A stretch of DNA of 64,000 nucleotides from contig CALNYW010000002.1 of assembly GCA_942490985.1 (NCBI GenBank), forward strand, positions 310,001 through 374,000. Reading direction: 5' to 3'. The first letter of the stretch is position 1. Each line of letters starts with the position of its first letter. Source of the stretch: Thiosocius sp942490985 (GTDB taxonomy: Bacteria; Pseudomonadota; Gammaproteobacteria; Chromatiales; Chromatiaceae). Positions 34,422 to 43,877 of this stretch are shown one piece after another. A program made the position numbers and the translations under genes. The notes beneath the pieces are model-generated. The model was not told the origin of the DNA and ran no database searches. It was given only the letters and a program-made list of their open reading frames with translations.

Positions 34422-36465
34422 CTATTTGACCCGCATTCCGGGGCTGGCGCCTTGATCCGGGTTGAGCACGAAGATATCTTCGCCGCCGGGTCCGGCCGCA
34501 AGCACCATGCCCTCTGAGACGCCAAACTTCATCTTGCGAGGGGCCAGGTTGGCAACCATCACGGTCAGGCGTCCCTCCAGTTCCTCTGGCTTGTAGGCCG
34601 ACTTGATGCCGGCGAAAACGTTGCGGGTCTCGCCGCCGAGATCCAGGGTCAGCTGTAACAGCTTGTCGGCGCCTGCGACGTGCGCCGCCTTTTCGATGCG
34701 TACGACCCGCAGATCGAGCTTGGCAAAATCGTCGAAGTTAATGGTCGGTGAGATCGGGTCGGATGCCAGCGGTGATTTGGCGTCGGCAGGTCGCGCCGTG
34801 ACCTCGGCCTCGGCGGTCAGGTCTTCCTTCGAATCCCCGATCATCGCGCTAATCCGGTCTTTCTCGACTCGCGTCATCAGTGGTTTGAATTTGTTCACAG
34901 AATGCCCGAGCAGAGGTTCGGCCTGCGATGCCCAGGTCATCGGCTCGACGTTCAAGAAGGCCTCGGCCTGCTCGGCCATGACCGGCAGCACCGGCTTCAG
35001 GTAGCCGACCAGGACCCGGAACAGGTTGATACCCATCGAGCAGATAGCGTGCAGTTCGTCATCGCGATCGGCGTCCTTGGCGACCACCCAGGGAGCCTTC
35101 TCGTCAATATACTGGTTGGCCTGGTCGGCGAGCGCCATGATTTCGCGGATCGCCTTGCCAAACTCGCGGGTCTCATAGAAATCGGCAATCTTCTGGTTGG
35201 CCGCGACGAAATTTGCGTACAGGTCGGGTTGGTCGAGCCTGTCGCTGAGCTGGTTGTCGAAACGTTTCCGGATAAAGCCCGCGCAACGGCTGGCGATGTT
35301 GACGACCTTGCCGACCAGGTCGGCGTTGACACGCTGCGCAAAGTCCTCGAGATTGAGATCGATATCGTCAACCCGCGAGCTGAGCTTCGCGGCAAAGTAG
35401 TAACGAAGATACTCAGGATTGAGATGCTTGCGATAGGTACTGGCCTTGATGAAGGTGCCGCGCGATTTGGACATCTTCGCGCCATCGACGGTCAAGAAGC
35501 CGTGCGCGAAGACGCCGGTCGGCTTCCGGAATCCGGCGCCGTGGAGCATGGCCGGCCAGAACAGGGCATGGAAGTAGATGATGTCTTTGCCGATGAAATG
35601 GTAGAGCTCGGCGGTCGAGTCGGCATTCCAATAGCTGTCGAAATCGAGCCCTGTCTTGTCGCAGAGGTTGCGGAAACTCGCCATGTAGCCGATCGGCGCG
35701 TCGAGCCACACATAAAAGTACTTGTTGTCTGCATCCGGGATCTCGAAACCGAAGTAGGGCGCGTCGCGTGAGATATCCCAGTCGTTGAGGCCGGCCTCGA
35801 ACCACTCGTTCAGTTTGTTTGCGACTTCCGCCTGCACGTGGCCGGCCTGGTGCCAGTCGCGCAGTATCTGTTCGAAATTCGCCGAGTTTGAAAAACAGGT
35901 GCTCCGAGTCTTTTTCGATCGGTGTCGCGCCCGACACCGCAGAGACTGCGTTTTTCAGCTCGGTTGGTGCGTAGGTCGCACCACAGACTTCGCAGTTGTC
36001 GCCATACTGGTCTTCTGCGCCACACTTGGGGCAGGTCCCCTTGATGAAGCGATCCGGCAGAAACATCTCGGCCTCGGGGTCATAGGCCTGTGAAATCGTC
36101 CGGCGGACGATGTGCCCGGCGTCGCGGTTGCGCTCGTAGATGGTGGTCGCACAGACCCTGTTTTCGTCTGAATGGGTCGAATGGTAGTTGTCGAAGCCGA
36201 TCGCGAAGCCCGCGAAATCCTCGGTATGCTCCTTCCAGACCCGGTCAATCAGTTCCTCAGCGGTGATCCCTTCGGCCCTGGCGCGCAACATGATTGGCGT
36301 ACCGTGGGCATCGTCGGCGCAGACGTAGTGGCAGGCGTGCCCGCGGAGCTTCTGAAAACGGCTCCAGATGTCTGTTTGGATGTACTCGACCAGGTGGCCG
36401 AGGTGAATGGATCCGTTGGCATAGGGCAGGGCGCTGGTGACGAGGATGCGGCGTTGACTGGTCAT
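34422..36465 (-). CDS. metG: Methionyl-tRNA synthetase, apparent single-base frameshift
   Basis: Two overlapping frames together make one normal MetG of about 680 residues. The N-terminal part (from 36465) has the HIGH-type motif PYANGSIHLGHLVE and the zinc knuckle CPKCGAEDQYGDNCEVCG. The second has KMSKSRGTF, the anticodon-binding helices and a C-terminal tRNA-binding domain (DFAKLDLRVVRIE to the end). The join lies at 35875-35877, where GAATTTCGAAC on the coding strand reads correctly as EFEQILRDW if one T is removed. Because MetG is essential and both halves are well conserved on either side, a base-call error is more likely than a real mutation. The gene is convergent with egtD (9 bases apart). 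Confidence 0.9.
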
Positions 36466-36622
36466 GCGGTGGTCCGTGTGCGGATTACGGCTGTTGCAAA
36501 GCCTGCAAGTATCTCATGCCGGCGGTCTTCGCTGTGCGGGATATCACCGACTTAACCGCGACGTTGGGCAACCGCAGAAAGGTAAGGTTGATTCACCGGG
36601 TGGTTACTTCAGCATTAAACCA

Positions 36623-36638
36623 ACCTAAACGCTTAGGT
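36623..36638. promoter_or_regulatory. Inverted repeat ACCTAA-N4-TTAGGT between metG and apbC
   Basis: The perfect 6-bp arms at 36623-36628 and 36633-36638 lie in the 287-base divergent region, upstream of a TAGAAT that could be a -10 for apbC. The size and symmetry fit a dimeric repressor site. No known consensus was matched. Confidence 0.35.
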
Positions 36639-36752
36639 ATTGCGTTCGCGATCGTGTAGAATCGCCGGTCCTCAGAAATCCCGCCCTGGGGATCGGGCAC
36701 GCTTTCGCCTGAGTGGGTAGGACAATGACAAATGTGACGCAGGAAAAAAATT

Positions 36753-37844
36753 ATGGCAGAACTCAGCAAAGAGCAGATCGAAACCGCCATCAAAGGCTAC
36801 ATCGAACCGCACCTGGAAACAGACCTGGTGAGCACCAAGTCGATCAAAGATATCTCGATCGACGGTGGCAACGTCAAAGTAGACGTCGTGCTCGGCTTTC
36901 CTGCGAAGGGCGTCTTCGACGAGATCGCCGGCCAGGTCAAGAGCGCTGTCGAAGCGGTCGACGGCGTGACCGGCTGCGAGGTCAGTGTGTCGAGCAAGGT
37001 GGTCGCACACTCAGTGCAAAAGTCGCTCAAGCCGATCGACAGTGTTAAGAACATTATCGCCGTTGCGTCCGGCAAAGGCGGCGTCGGCAAATCGACCACG
37101 GCGGTCAACCTCGCCCTGGCCTTGTCGGTGGAAGGCGCCCGTGTCGGCATCCTCGATGCGGATATCTACGGCCCGTCGCAGCCTCGGATGCTCGGCATCT
37201 CGGGCAAGCCGGAGTCGAAAGACGGCAACACCCTCGAGCCAATGATGAGCTACCACCTCCAGGCGATGTCGATTGGCTTCCTGATCGACGAAGAGACGCC
37301 GATGATCTGGCGCGGCCCGATGGTCACCCAGGCATTGGAGCAACTGCTCAACGACACCAATTGGGACGAACTCGATTACTTGGTCATCGACCTGCCGCCG
37401 GGCACCGGCGACACCCAGCTGACGCTCGCTCAAAAGGTGCCGGTGTCTGGTGCGATCATTGTAACGACGCCCCAAGATATTGCCCTGCTTGACGCGCGCA
37501 AGGGCTTCAAGATGTTCGAGAAGGTGGAGGTGCCAGTGCTCGGCATCGTCGAGAACATGTCGATCCATATCTGCTCGCAGTGTGGCCATGAAGAACACAT
37601 TTTCGGCGAAGGCGGGGGCCAGCGCATGGCCAGTGAATATGGTGTGAATTTCCTCGGTGCACTGCCGCTGGAGATGCGCATCCGTGAGGAGACCGACGCG
37701 GGCAAGCCGACCGTGGTTGCCGAGCCTGACTCACGTCCGTCGATGATCTACCGTGAGATCGCACGCAAGGCCGCGGCCAAACTCGCCCGGCAGGCAAAGA
37801 GCTACGCCTCGAAGTTTCCGAATATCGTGATCCAAAACAACTGA
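36753..37844 (+). CDS. apbC: Mrp/ApbC (NBP35-like) iron-sulfur cluster carrier ATPase
   Basis: 363 residues. An N-terminal MIP18/DUF59-like domain (about residues 1-85) precedes the deviant Walker A SGKGGVGKSTTAVNLA, the switch ILDADIYGPSQPRML and the DLPPGTGDTQLT block. The C-terminal CSQC pair (SIHICSQCGH) is the cluster-binding site of the dimer. It delivers Fe-S clusters to apo-proteins in the cytoplasm. The arrangement divergent from metG is common in gammaproteobacteria. A good hairpin terminator follows at 37875. Confidence 0.95.
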   Translation: MAELSKEQIETAIKGYIEPHLETDLVSTKSIKDISIDGGNVKVDVVLGFPAKGVFDEIAGQVKSAVEAVDGVTGCEVSVSSKVVAHSVQKSLKPIDSVKNIIAVASGKGGVGKSTTAVNLALALSVEGARVGILDADIYGPSQPRMLGISGKPESKDGNTLEPMMSYHLQAMSIGFLIDEETPMIWRGPMVTQALEQLLNDTNWDELDYLVIDLPPGTGDTQLTLAQKVPVSGAIIVTTPQDIALLDARKGFKMFEKVEVPVLGIVENMSIHICSQCGHEEHIFGEGGGQRMASEYGVNFLGALPLEMRIREETDAGKPTVVAEPDSRPSMIYREIARKAAAKLARQAKSYASKFPNIVIQNN

Positions 37845-37874
37845 TCGGGTTTCGGCGATCTGCAAAAACACACA

Positions 37875-37898
37875 AAGCCCGCACGTCGCGGGCTTTTT
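37875..37898 (+). terminator. Rho-independent terminator after apbC
   Basis: AAAGCCCGC pairs with GCGGGCTTT around a short loop, followed by a run of T on the plus strand and preceded by A-rich sequence, so it may act in both directions between convergent apbC and the SulP gene. Confidence 0.85.
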
Positions 37899-38033
37899 TG
37901 TCAAGCGCTTTACGAACGGGTGTACGCGCTGACAGCTCGCGGATGGCCGACGGCACCTGTCACCGGGTTTAGGTTTCGCCGGCAGCCGAGCCGGCTGCCG
38001 AAAAAAGCTGGCTGTCGGCGGCACGGCGATCGT

Positions 38034-39782
38034 TCACGTTGCGGGCGGCTCGGGACACTCCGAAAAGATGCGCGCGCTGCAACCGTCGCAGATAGCCTTG
38101 TCCAGGCGTCCGGTCAGGGTATGTATCGCGTGCACCTTGCTGTCAAAAAAGTGGTCGCGTCCGATCTCTCGCACCATGTGTGTTTTGGCGGCGAACTCGT
38201 AGACGGACGCCTTCAAACCAACGAAATAGAGACCACCACCAATCTGTTTCAGCCGTCGATCCTCGCCGACGAGCGCTTCCGCTCCGGCAAGGTCGATGAA
38301 GTTGATGCCGCTGCCGACAATCAGGATGTGCTTGATCTGCTCTCCTTCGACGATGCGCGCGAACCTGTCTTGTATGTGATTGATCGAACCGAAGTAAACC
38401 GACATGTCGATGCGCAGTATCTTCAATTGGGGACACTGGCGAATCGGCGCTGTTTCAACGTTCACAAGCTTGCGTGACGGATCGTTCGGCGACTTGTCCA
38501 TCGATAGCGCGGGGATATGCGGCGTGGATGTCTTGGAGAGAAAGAACACCAGCGACAACAAGACGCCAAGGTAGATCGCGAATTCGAGCTCGAGGAACAG
38601 CGTCGCGAAAAAAGTCGTCAGCAGCGTGGTCGTCTCCGACTTACTGACACGGAACGTATTGGATATCTGTCGGAAATCGATCAGGTTATAGGCGACCAGG
38701 AGGATCACGCCGCCCATCGCCGCGATGGGCAGATAAGCCGTCAGTGGCGCGATCAGCAGCACGATGACCATCAGCGCGACCGCAGCAAACATCGCCGATA
38801 TCGGGGTCCGTGCGCCGGCTTCGAAGTTGATACCGGACCGTGTGAAAGAACCTGAACCCGCATAGCTTGAGAAGAAGCTACCGGTGATGTTGGACAATCC
38901 TTGGCCGATGAATTCCTGATTGGCCTTGATCCGCTGGCCCGATCGCGTTGCGACAGCGCGACTGATTGACACCGCCTCAATCAGGCCGAGCAGTGCAATC
39001 GCGAATGCCTCGGGAGCGAGCATGCGGATCGTGGCGAACGAAAAATCCGGTGCAGACAAAGGTGGCAAGTGGGCGGGGATCTCGCCGACGAGGCTGATGC
39101 TCTCCGTCCATTGCCCGAGAACGATCGCTAACAGACTCCCCACGACCATGCCGATCAGCAGGTTGGGCCACCGCGGCAGAACAAGTTTCGCTGCAACCGC
39201 GGTGAGCAGGGTCACCAAGGCAATCGCCATGAGGTAGGGATTGATGCTACCGGCATCGATGAAGATGTCGTACCAGGTATGCAGAAAGGACTCCCCCTTC
39301 GGAATATCGATGCCGAGAATATGCTTCATCTGGCTGGTCGCGATCAGGATCGCAGCCCCCGCGGTAAACCCGATGACTACCGTATGCGAAACGAAATTGA
39401 CCAGACTGCCAAATCGAGCCAACCCAAACGCCAACTGGTAGACGCCCGCAAGGAAGGTAAGCGTCAGTGCCAGCGTAATGAACTCGGGGGTGCCGGGTTG
39501 CGCATGGTTGCTGACAGCCGAGAAAACCACGATCGAAATGGCCGTAGTCGGGCCTGAAACCAGGTGCCATGATGAGCCGAAAAGCCCAGCCACGATTGGT
39601 GTCACCATGGCGGTGTACAGGCCATACTCGGGGGGTAAACCCGCGATGGTGGCGAATGCCACGCCCTGCGGCAACACGATCACCGCGCCGGTCAAGCCGG
39701 CCAAGAAATCCGCCTTCAGCGTCTCCGGAGAAACCCGTCGCGCCCAGATCAGAAACGGCAGCAAGGCCTGTAGACGCGTCAT
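38034..39782 (-). CDS. SulP family anion transporter with STAS domain
   Basis: 582 residues from the ATG at 39782 (a TTG at 39818 was not used). The SulP membrane domain shows AGLTGAVIVLPQGVAFATIAG near the start, then GLPPEYGLYTAMVTPIVAGL and NQEFIGQGLSNITGSFF, followed by a cytoplasmic STAS domain (about residues 440-560). Family members move sulfate, bicarbonate or other anions; beside an autotrophic gene set, bicarbonate is possible, but the substrate cannot be read. The extreme C-terminus carries a small cysteine cluster, KAICDGCSARIFSEC, beyond the STAS domain. The gene is convergent with apbC. Confidence 0.9.
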   Translation of the reverse strand: MTRLQALLPFLIWARRVSPETLKADFLAGLTGAVIVLPQGVAFATIAGLPPEYGLYTAMVTPIVAGLFGSSWHLVSGPTTAISIVVFSAVSNHAQPGTPEFITLALTLTFLAGVYQLAFGLARFGSLVNFVSHTVVIGFTAGAAILIATSQMKHILGIDIPKGESFLHTWYDIFIDAGSINPYLMAIALVTLLTAVAAKLVLPRWPNLLIGMVVGSLLAIVLGQWTESISLVGEIPAHLPPLSAPDFSFATIRMLAPEAFAIALLGLIEAVSISRAVATRSGQRIKANQEFIGQGLSNITGSFFSSYAGSGSFTRSGINFEAGARTPISAMFAAVALMVIVLLIAPLTAYLPIAAMGGVILLVAYNLIDFRQISNTFRVSKSETTTLLTTFFATLFLELEFAIYLGVLLSLVFFLSKTSTPHIPALSMDKSPNDPSRKLVNVETAPIRQCPQLKILRIDMSVYFGSINHIQDRFARIVEGEQIKHILIVGSGINFIDLAGAEALVGEDRRLKQIGGGLYFVGLKASVYEFAAKTHMVREIGRDHFFDSKVHAIHTLTGRLDKAICDGCSARIFSECPEPPAT

Positions 39783-40182
39783 GAACAAGGCGTTTCGTAC
39801 CGCAAAATTGGGGGCCAAACAGCGTGCGCGCCCGGGGGCGATGGGCTGTTATCGAACAACCCAATATATTAGCATTGTCTTATTGAAAGGGCCAGGAGGC
39901 GGGGCAATCGATCGGGCGGCATTGCGATGATGGTAGACGGCAATCAGCCTCCTGATCGGCAGGCCCTGGATGCTCTGTGCCTGGGTCAGAATTCCCATCA
40001 GGCGCTCACGAAGGTTTTTTGGAGATGCCTCGCGGGGCTTACTAGCAGTGTTCGCGCGTGTGCCACAGATGGCTTTTGTGAGTTCGCAGAAAGATTCCGG
40101 TCTTAATGATCTTGACCAGCCGTGCAGGGGGCTCCGGTAGACTTGTCGGCTCGGAGAAGGATCCAGTTCCAAGGAGTACACG
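39783..40182. other. Divergent intergenic region between SulP and pyk
   Basis: 400 bases. It contains an AT-rich patch near 39862-39885 (AATATATTAGCATTG) that could hold the SulP promoter on the minus strand. A minus-strand ORF running through it from pyk is a shadow of pyk at its start and has no ribosome site. Nothing else was recognised. Confidence 0.4.
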
Positions 40183-41595
40183 ATGCAGCTTCGAGCGAAT
40201 AAGACGAAGCTTGTCTGCACAATCGGCCCGGCATCTGAATCGCCGATAACACTAGAGGCGATGTTGCACGCCGGCATGGATGTTGCTCGTTTGAATTTTT
40301 CGCATGGCGATTTCGATACGCATGCCGAGGTCATCCGGCGCCTACGTGCGGCCTCTGCAAGGACCGGCAAGCGATTGGCGATCATGGCGGACCTGCCGGG
40401 TGTGAAAATCCGTATTGGTGAATTGGCCGAGGAGTCGGTCGAGCTCAACGCCGGTGATGAGGTTCGCTTGACGACCGACGAGATCCTCGGCGATGCGCAG
40501 CGGTTCTCGGTCAACTTCGATCGCCTGACTCAGGCGGTCCATCCGGACGACAAGCTGTTCCTCAACGACGGCCTGATTTCGCTGAAGGTGCTGGCGGTCG
40601 AAGGCAACGACGTGCGCTGCGAGGTGCGGGCGGGCGGTGAATTGTCTTCGCGCAAGGGGCTGGATCTGCCCGGCATCGATCTCGGCATAAGCGCATTCAC
40701 CGAGCATGACCGCGCGTGCCTCCAATTTGCGCTGGAACACGGGGTCGATGCGGTCAGTCAGTCGTTCGTCTCCGATGCGTCGGACATCGCCGCCGTGCGC
40801 ACCGCCGCGGCTGATCTCGGTTACAGCCCGTTTCTGATTGCCAAGATCGAGCGGGCCCGTGCGATCGATCACCTTGACGAGATCCTGGAGGCGGCCGACG
40901 GTCTCATGGTGGCACGCGGCGATCTTGGTGTTGAGTTGCCTATCGCCGAAATGGCGGTGGTCCAAAAGGCCCTGATGCGAGCGGCCAACCGCATCGGCAA
41001 GCCGGTGATTACTGCCACCCAGATGTTGGAGTCGATGACTGAGCACCGTCTTCCTACCCGCGCCGAGGCCACCGACGTCGCCAACGCGATTCTGGATGGT
41101 ACCGATGCGGTGATGTTGTCCGCGGAATCGGCGGTCGGTCGTTACCCGGTCGCGGCGGTCAGTATGTTGGCCGAGATCGCAGCGGCAACCGAACCACATC
41201 GGCCGTGGCCGTCGGTCGACGGACGCTTGCCTGAGCACCCATCCTTGTCAGGCTTGATTGCACGCAGTATTCACAATGCCGCACAAAGCCTGAAGCCGGT
41301 AGCCGTTATTGTTCCGACGCGTTCTGGCTCGATGGCGCGAAATGTGACTCGTTTTCGGCTGTCGACCTGGATCGTGGCATTCAGTAATGAGCACTCGACC
41401 TGCCAGAACCTGCAGTTTTCGTATGGCGTTCAGCCCGAACACGTTACTGCAGATCAGGCCGACTGGACGCCGTTCGTTCGGGAATGGATGCGGCGAGACG
41501 GTATCCAGGATGGCGTTGCGCTGCTGGCACAGGGGCCGTCGAAGGAATATCCCTGCGGCAATCACCGAATGGAGATTGTCGATCTGAGTATCTAA
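40183..41595 (+). CDS. pyk: Pyruvate kinase
   Basis: 470 residues, with AGGAG just upstream of the ATG. Pyk converts PEP and ADP to pyruvate and ATP. The catalytic blocks are present: TKLVCTIGPASES, RLNFSHG, SQSFVSDASDI, the ligand loop LIAKIERARAIDHLDEIL, GLMVARGDLGVELP and ATQMLESM, then the C-terminal allosteric domain. Two positions differ from the usual consensus: the conserved LxGPKIR block reads LPGVKIR, and the final domain is relatively short. Both changes are mild and the enzyme is probably active. It lies near the PEP node gene pckA but is not in an operon with it. Confidence 0.93.
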   Translation: MQLRANKTKLVCTIGPASESPITLEAMLHAGMDVARLNFSHGDFDTHAEVIRRLRAASARTGKRLAIMADLPGVKIRIGELAEESVELNAGDEVRLTTDEILGDAQRFSVNFDRLTQAVHPDDKLFLNDGLISLKVLAVEGNDVRCEVRAGGELSSRKGLDLPGIDLGISAFTEHDRACLQFALEHGVDAVSQSFVSDASDIAAVRTAAADLGYSPFLIAKIERARAIDHLDEILEAADGLMVARGDLGVELPIAEMAVVQKALMRAANRIGKPVITATQMLESMTEHRLPTRAEATDVANAILDGTDAVMLSAESAVGRYPVAAVSMLAEIAAATEPHRPWPSVDGRLPEHPSLSGLIARSIHNAAQSLKPVAVIVPTRSGSMARNVTRFRLSTWIVAFSNEHSTCQNLQFSYGVQPEHVTADQADWTPFVREWMRRDGIQDGVALLAQGPSKEYPCGNHRMEIVDLSI

Positions 41596-41706
41596 ATATT
41601 GGCCACTCGAATGGCATTGGTCATAACAACGTCATGAGCCGCGCTTAGCGTCGCGTCGCGCTGGACGCCTTAGACCACAGACCAGCTGATTACCGAGGTG
41701 AGGTGT

Positions 41707-43707
41707 ATGGATCAGAATGATGAGCGTTTTTCGAGTCGCAGTGAATATTTCGAGGCGCTGGAAGATATCTCGACCAATCCGTCGAACGAGCCGACGCTCG
41801 GTGACCTGATAAATCGCCGCTTCAACCGGCGTGAGTTGCTCAAAGGCACACTCGGCGTGGCAGCCATGGGTGTTCTGGCGCGTGTGCCACTGATCACTGA
41901 TGCGGAGGCGGCGGCGACGGACACGACGGCCGGTCAATTCGCCTTCCAGGAAATCGCCCACGGTGCCGATGAGACTCACCATGTCGCTCCTGGTTACAGC
42001 GCCGATGTGCTCATGCGTTGGGGAGACAGGGTCACGGTCGATGCGCCGGCATTCGATCCGCTGAGGCATAGCGCCGCGGCGCAACTCAAGCAGTACGGCT
42101 ATAACAACGACTTCATTGGCTTTGTCCCGCTGCCTTATGGGTCCAACAACAGCGACCACGGTTTGCTGTGCGTCAACCATGAATACACCGACGAGGAGCT
42201 GATGTTTCCCGGTTACGGCAAGCATGACCGGGCGTTCAGCAAGGTCACGCGCGAGATCGTCGATATCGAGATGGCGAGCCATGGTGGTTCGGTCTTCGAG
42301 GTCAAAAAGCAGGGCGGAAAATGGCGTGTGGTCAGCGATAGCCGCTATGCGCGACGCATCTCCGCGCTCGATACCGAAATGGCGTTGTCCGGCCCCGCGG
42401 CAGGCAGTAAACGTCTCAAGACCAACGAGGACCCGACCGGTACCCGGGTGATCGGCACGATCAATAATTGTGCCGGTGGCATTACGCCCTGGGGAACCTA
42501 CCTGATGGCCGAAGAGAACTTCCATAACTACTTCGCCGGTGATATCTCGGCTAATCCGGAGAAGGACAACTATGCGCGCTACGGTGTGCCGGGCAACCGT
42601 TACGCCTGGTCGCGTTATCACCAACGCTTTGACCTCGATGCCGAGCCCAACGCCGCTAACCGCTATGGCTGGATAGTCGAAGTCGATCCGTTGGATCCCA
42701 ACGCGATGCCGATCAAGCGCACCGCGCTGGGTCGATTTAAACACGAAGGTGCGGAATCGGTCGTCAATAGGGATGGCCGACTGGTGGTCTATTCGGGTGA
42801 CGATCAGCGCTTCGAGTTTCTCTACAAGTTTGTTTCCACCGATAAGGTCGACCCGAACAACCGCGCCGCCAATCGCGACCTGCTCGACAACGGGACGCTC
42901 TACGTGGCGCGCTTTGATGCAGACGGTGCCGTTGCATGGTTGCCGCTGATCCACGGCGAGGGGCCGTTGACCGCCGCGAACGGCTTCAACGGCCAGGCCG
43001 ATGTGGTGATCGAGGCACGCCGTGCTGGCACCTTGCTTGGGGCGACGCCGATGGATCGACCAGAGGATGTCGAACCAAACCCGGCCAACGGCAAGGTCTA
43101 CGTGATGCTGACCAATAATTCGAAGCGCCAGCCCGGTGCGGTCGATGCCGCCAACCCGCGCGCCAACAACATCTGGGGGCACATCGTCGAGATCACGCCG
43201 GCAGACGGCGACCATGCGAAAACGATGTCGCGTTGGGACATCCTGGTCAAGGCCGGTAACCCGACCGACCCGACGGTCGCGTCGATGTGGAACCCGGCAA
43301 CCAGTGAAAACGGCTGGTTTTCGTGTCCGGACAACTGTTCGGTCGATCCGCAGGGCCGTCTATGGGTTACCACCGATCAGGGTGGTAACTGGCAGCAGGC
43401 ATCGGGTAGCGCCGATGGCGTGTGGTCTCTGGATACCGAAGGCGGTGCGCGGGGTACCGGCCGGATGTTCTACCGCGTACCGGTGGGTGCCGAGATGTGT
43501 GGGCCGTGCTTCACGCCAGATGGCAGGACGCTGTTCGTCGCCGTTCAGCATCCGGCCACCGATGGCACCAAGCACTATCCCGGTTTCGAGCGAAGCTCGA
43601 CATTCGAAGACCCGGCCACGCGTTGGCCGGATTTCGAGCCGGATATGCCACCCCGGCCGTCACTGGTCGCGATCACCAAGGATGATGGTGGCGTGATCGG
43701 GAGTTGA
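41707..43707 (+). CDS. PhoX-like alkaline phosphatase (DUF839), Tat-exported
   Basis: 666 residues from the ATG at 41707, preceded by GAGGTG; an in-frame GTG at 41698 is an alternative. A twin-arginine-type signal is visible (NRRELLKGTLGVAAMG, about residues 38-53), followed by mature residues beginning near AEAAATD. The body is a large beta-propeller of the PhoX/DUF839 type with family blocks GLLCVNHEYTDEEL, INNCAGGITPWGTYLMAEEN and LWVTTDQGGN. PhoX enzymes are periplasmic, calcium- and iron-dependent phosphatases that release phosphate from organic esters. No Pho-box was evident. Confidence 0.88.
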   Translation: MDQNDERFSSRSEYFEALEDISTNPSNEPTLGDLINRRFNRRELLKGTLGVAAMGVLARVPLITDAEAAATDTTAGQFAFQEIAHGADETHHVAPGYSADVLMRWGDRVTVDAPAFDPLRHSAAAQLKQYGYNNDFIGFVPLPYGSNNSDHGLLCVNHEYTDEELMFPGYGKHDRAFSKVTREIVDIEMASHGGSVFEVKKQGGKWRVVSDSRYARRISALDTEMALSGPAAGSKRLKTNEDPTGTRVIGTINNCAGGITPWGTYLMAEENFHNYFAGDISANPEKDNYARYGVPGNRYAWSRYHQRFDLDAEPNAANRYGWIVEVDPLDPNAMPIKRTALGRFKHEGAESVVNRDGRLVVYSGDDQRFEFLYKFVSTDKVDPNNRAANRDLLDNGTLYVARFDADGAVAWLPLIHGEGPLTAANGFNGQADVVIEARRAGTLLGATPMDRPEDVEPNPANGKVYVMLTNNSKRQPGAVDAANPRANNIWGHIVEITPADGDHAKTMSRWDILVKAGNPTDPTVASMWNPATSENGWFSCPDNCSVDPQGRLWVTTDQGGNWQQASGSADGVWSLDTEGGARGTGRMFYRVPVGAEMCGPCFTPDGRTLFVAVQHPATDGTKHYPGFERSSTFEDPATRWPDFEPDMPPRPSLVAITKDDGGVIGS

Positions 43708-43744
43708 TGCGTGCAAGGGGCAGGCGGTGCCTGCGCCTGGACGA

Positions 43745-43870
43745 GCGAGGGCCCGGATAGATCACTGGCGGGTTACAATCTGCAATAGCAATGAGCTTCG
43801 ATGATTTCGAAATCTCGCTTGCTCGTTACCAATCAAACGCATCCGCCAGTGATCGGCTGGTGCAATTTGC
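43745..43870 (+). repeat. Dispersed repeat, copy B
   Basis: Counterpart of the repeat at 16822-16944 (opposite strand). The identical 15-bp motif lies at 43745-43759 and the related coding start at 43791. Spacer length between motif and ATG is nearly the same (31 against 29 bases), while the spacer sequence is not conserved. Confidence 0.7.
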
Positions 43871-43877
43871 AGGTTAG
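43791..43877 (+). CDS. Micro-ORF B, paralogue of micro-ORF A
   Basis: 28 codons from an ATG at 43791, ending with TAG at 43875-43877. The peptide shares the pattern DDFEISL-x2-Y-x-SNASA-x-DRLVQF with the ORF at 16748-16900, and most base changes within this stretch are synonymous. It ends just after the shared block. There is no obvious Shine-Dalgarno. It overlaps the 3' end of the convergent redoxin gene by 4 bases. Either a free micro-protein or a decayed copy of a longer gene is possible. Confidence 0.35.
   Translation: MSFDDFEISLARYQSNASASDRLVQFAG

Noticed and set aside
39849..40514. Minus-strand ORF across the SulP-pyk spacer
   Set aside because: The first part mirrors pyk and the rest has no ribosome site or family; considered a shadow.
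41632..43215. Long minus-strand ORF (527 codons) opposite the PhoX gene
   Set aside because: Antisense shadow of a high-GC gene: it lies within the PhoX-like coding region, has no family resemblance and a composition dominated by Arg, Val and Gly from reversed codons.
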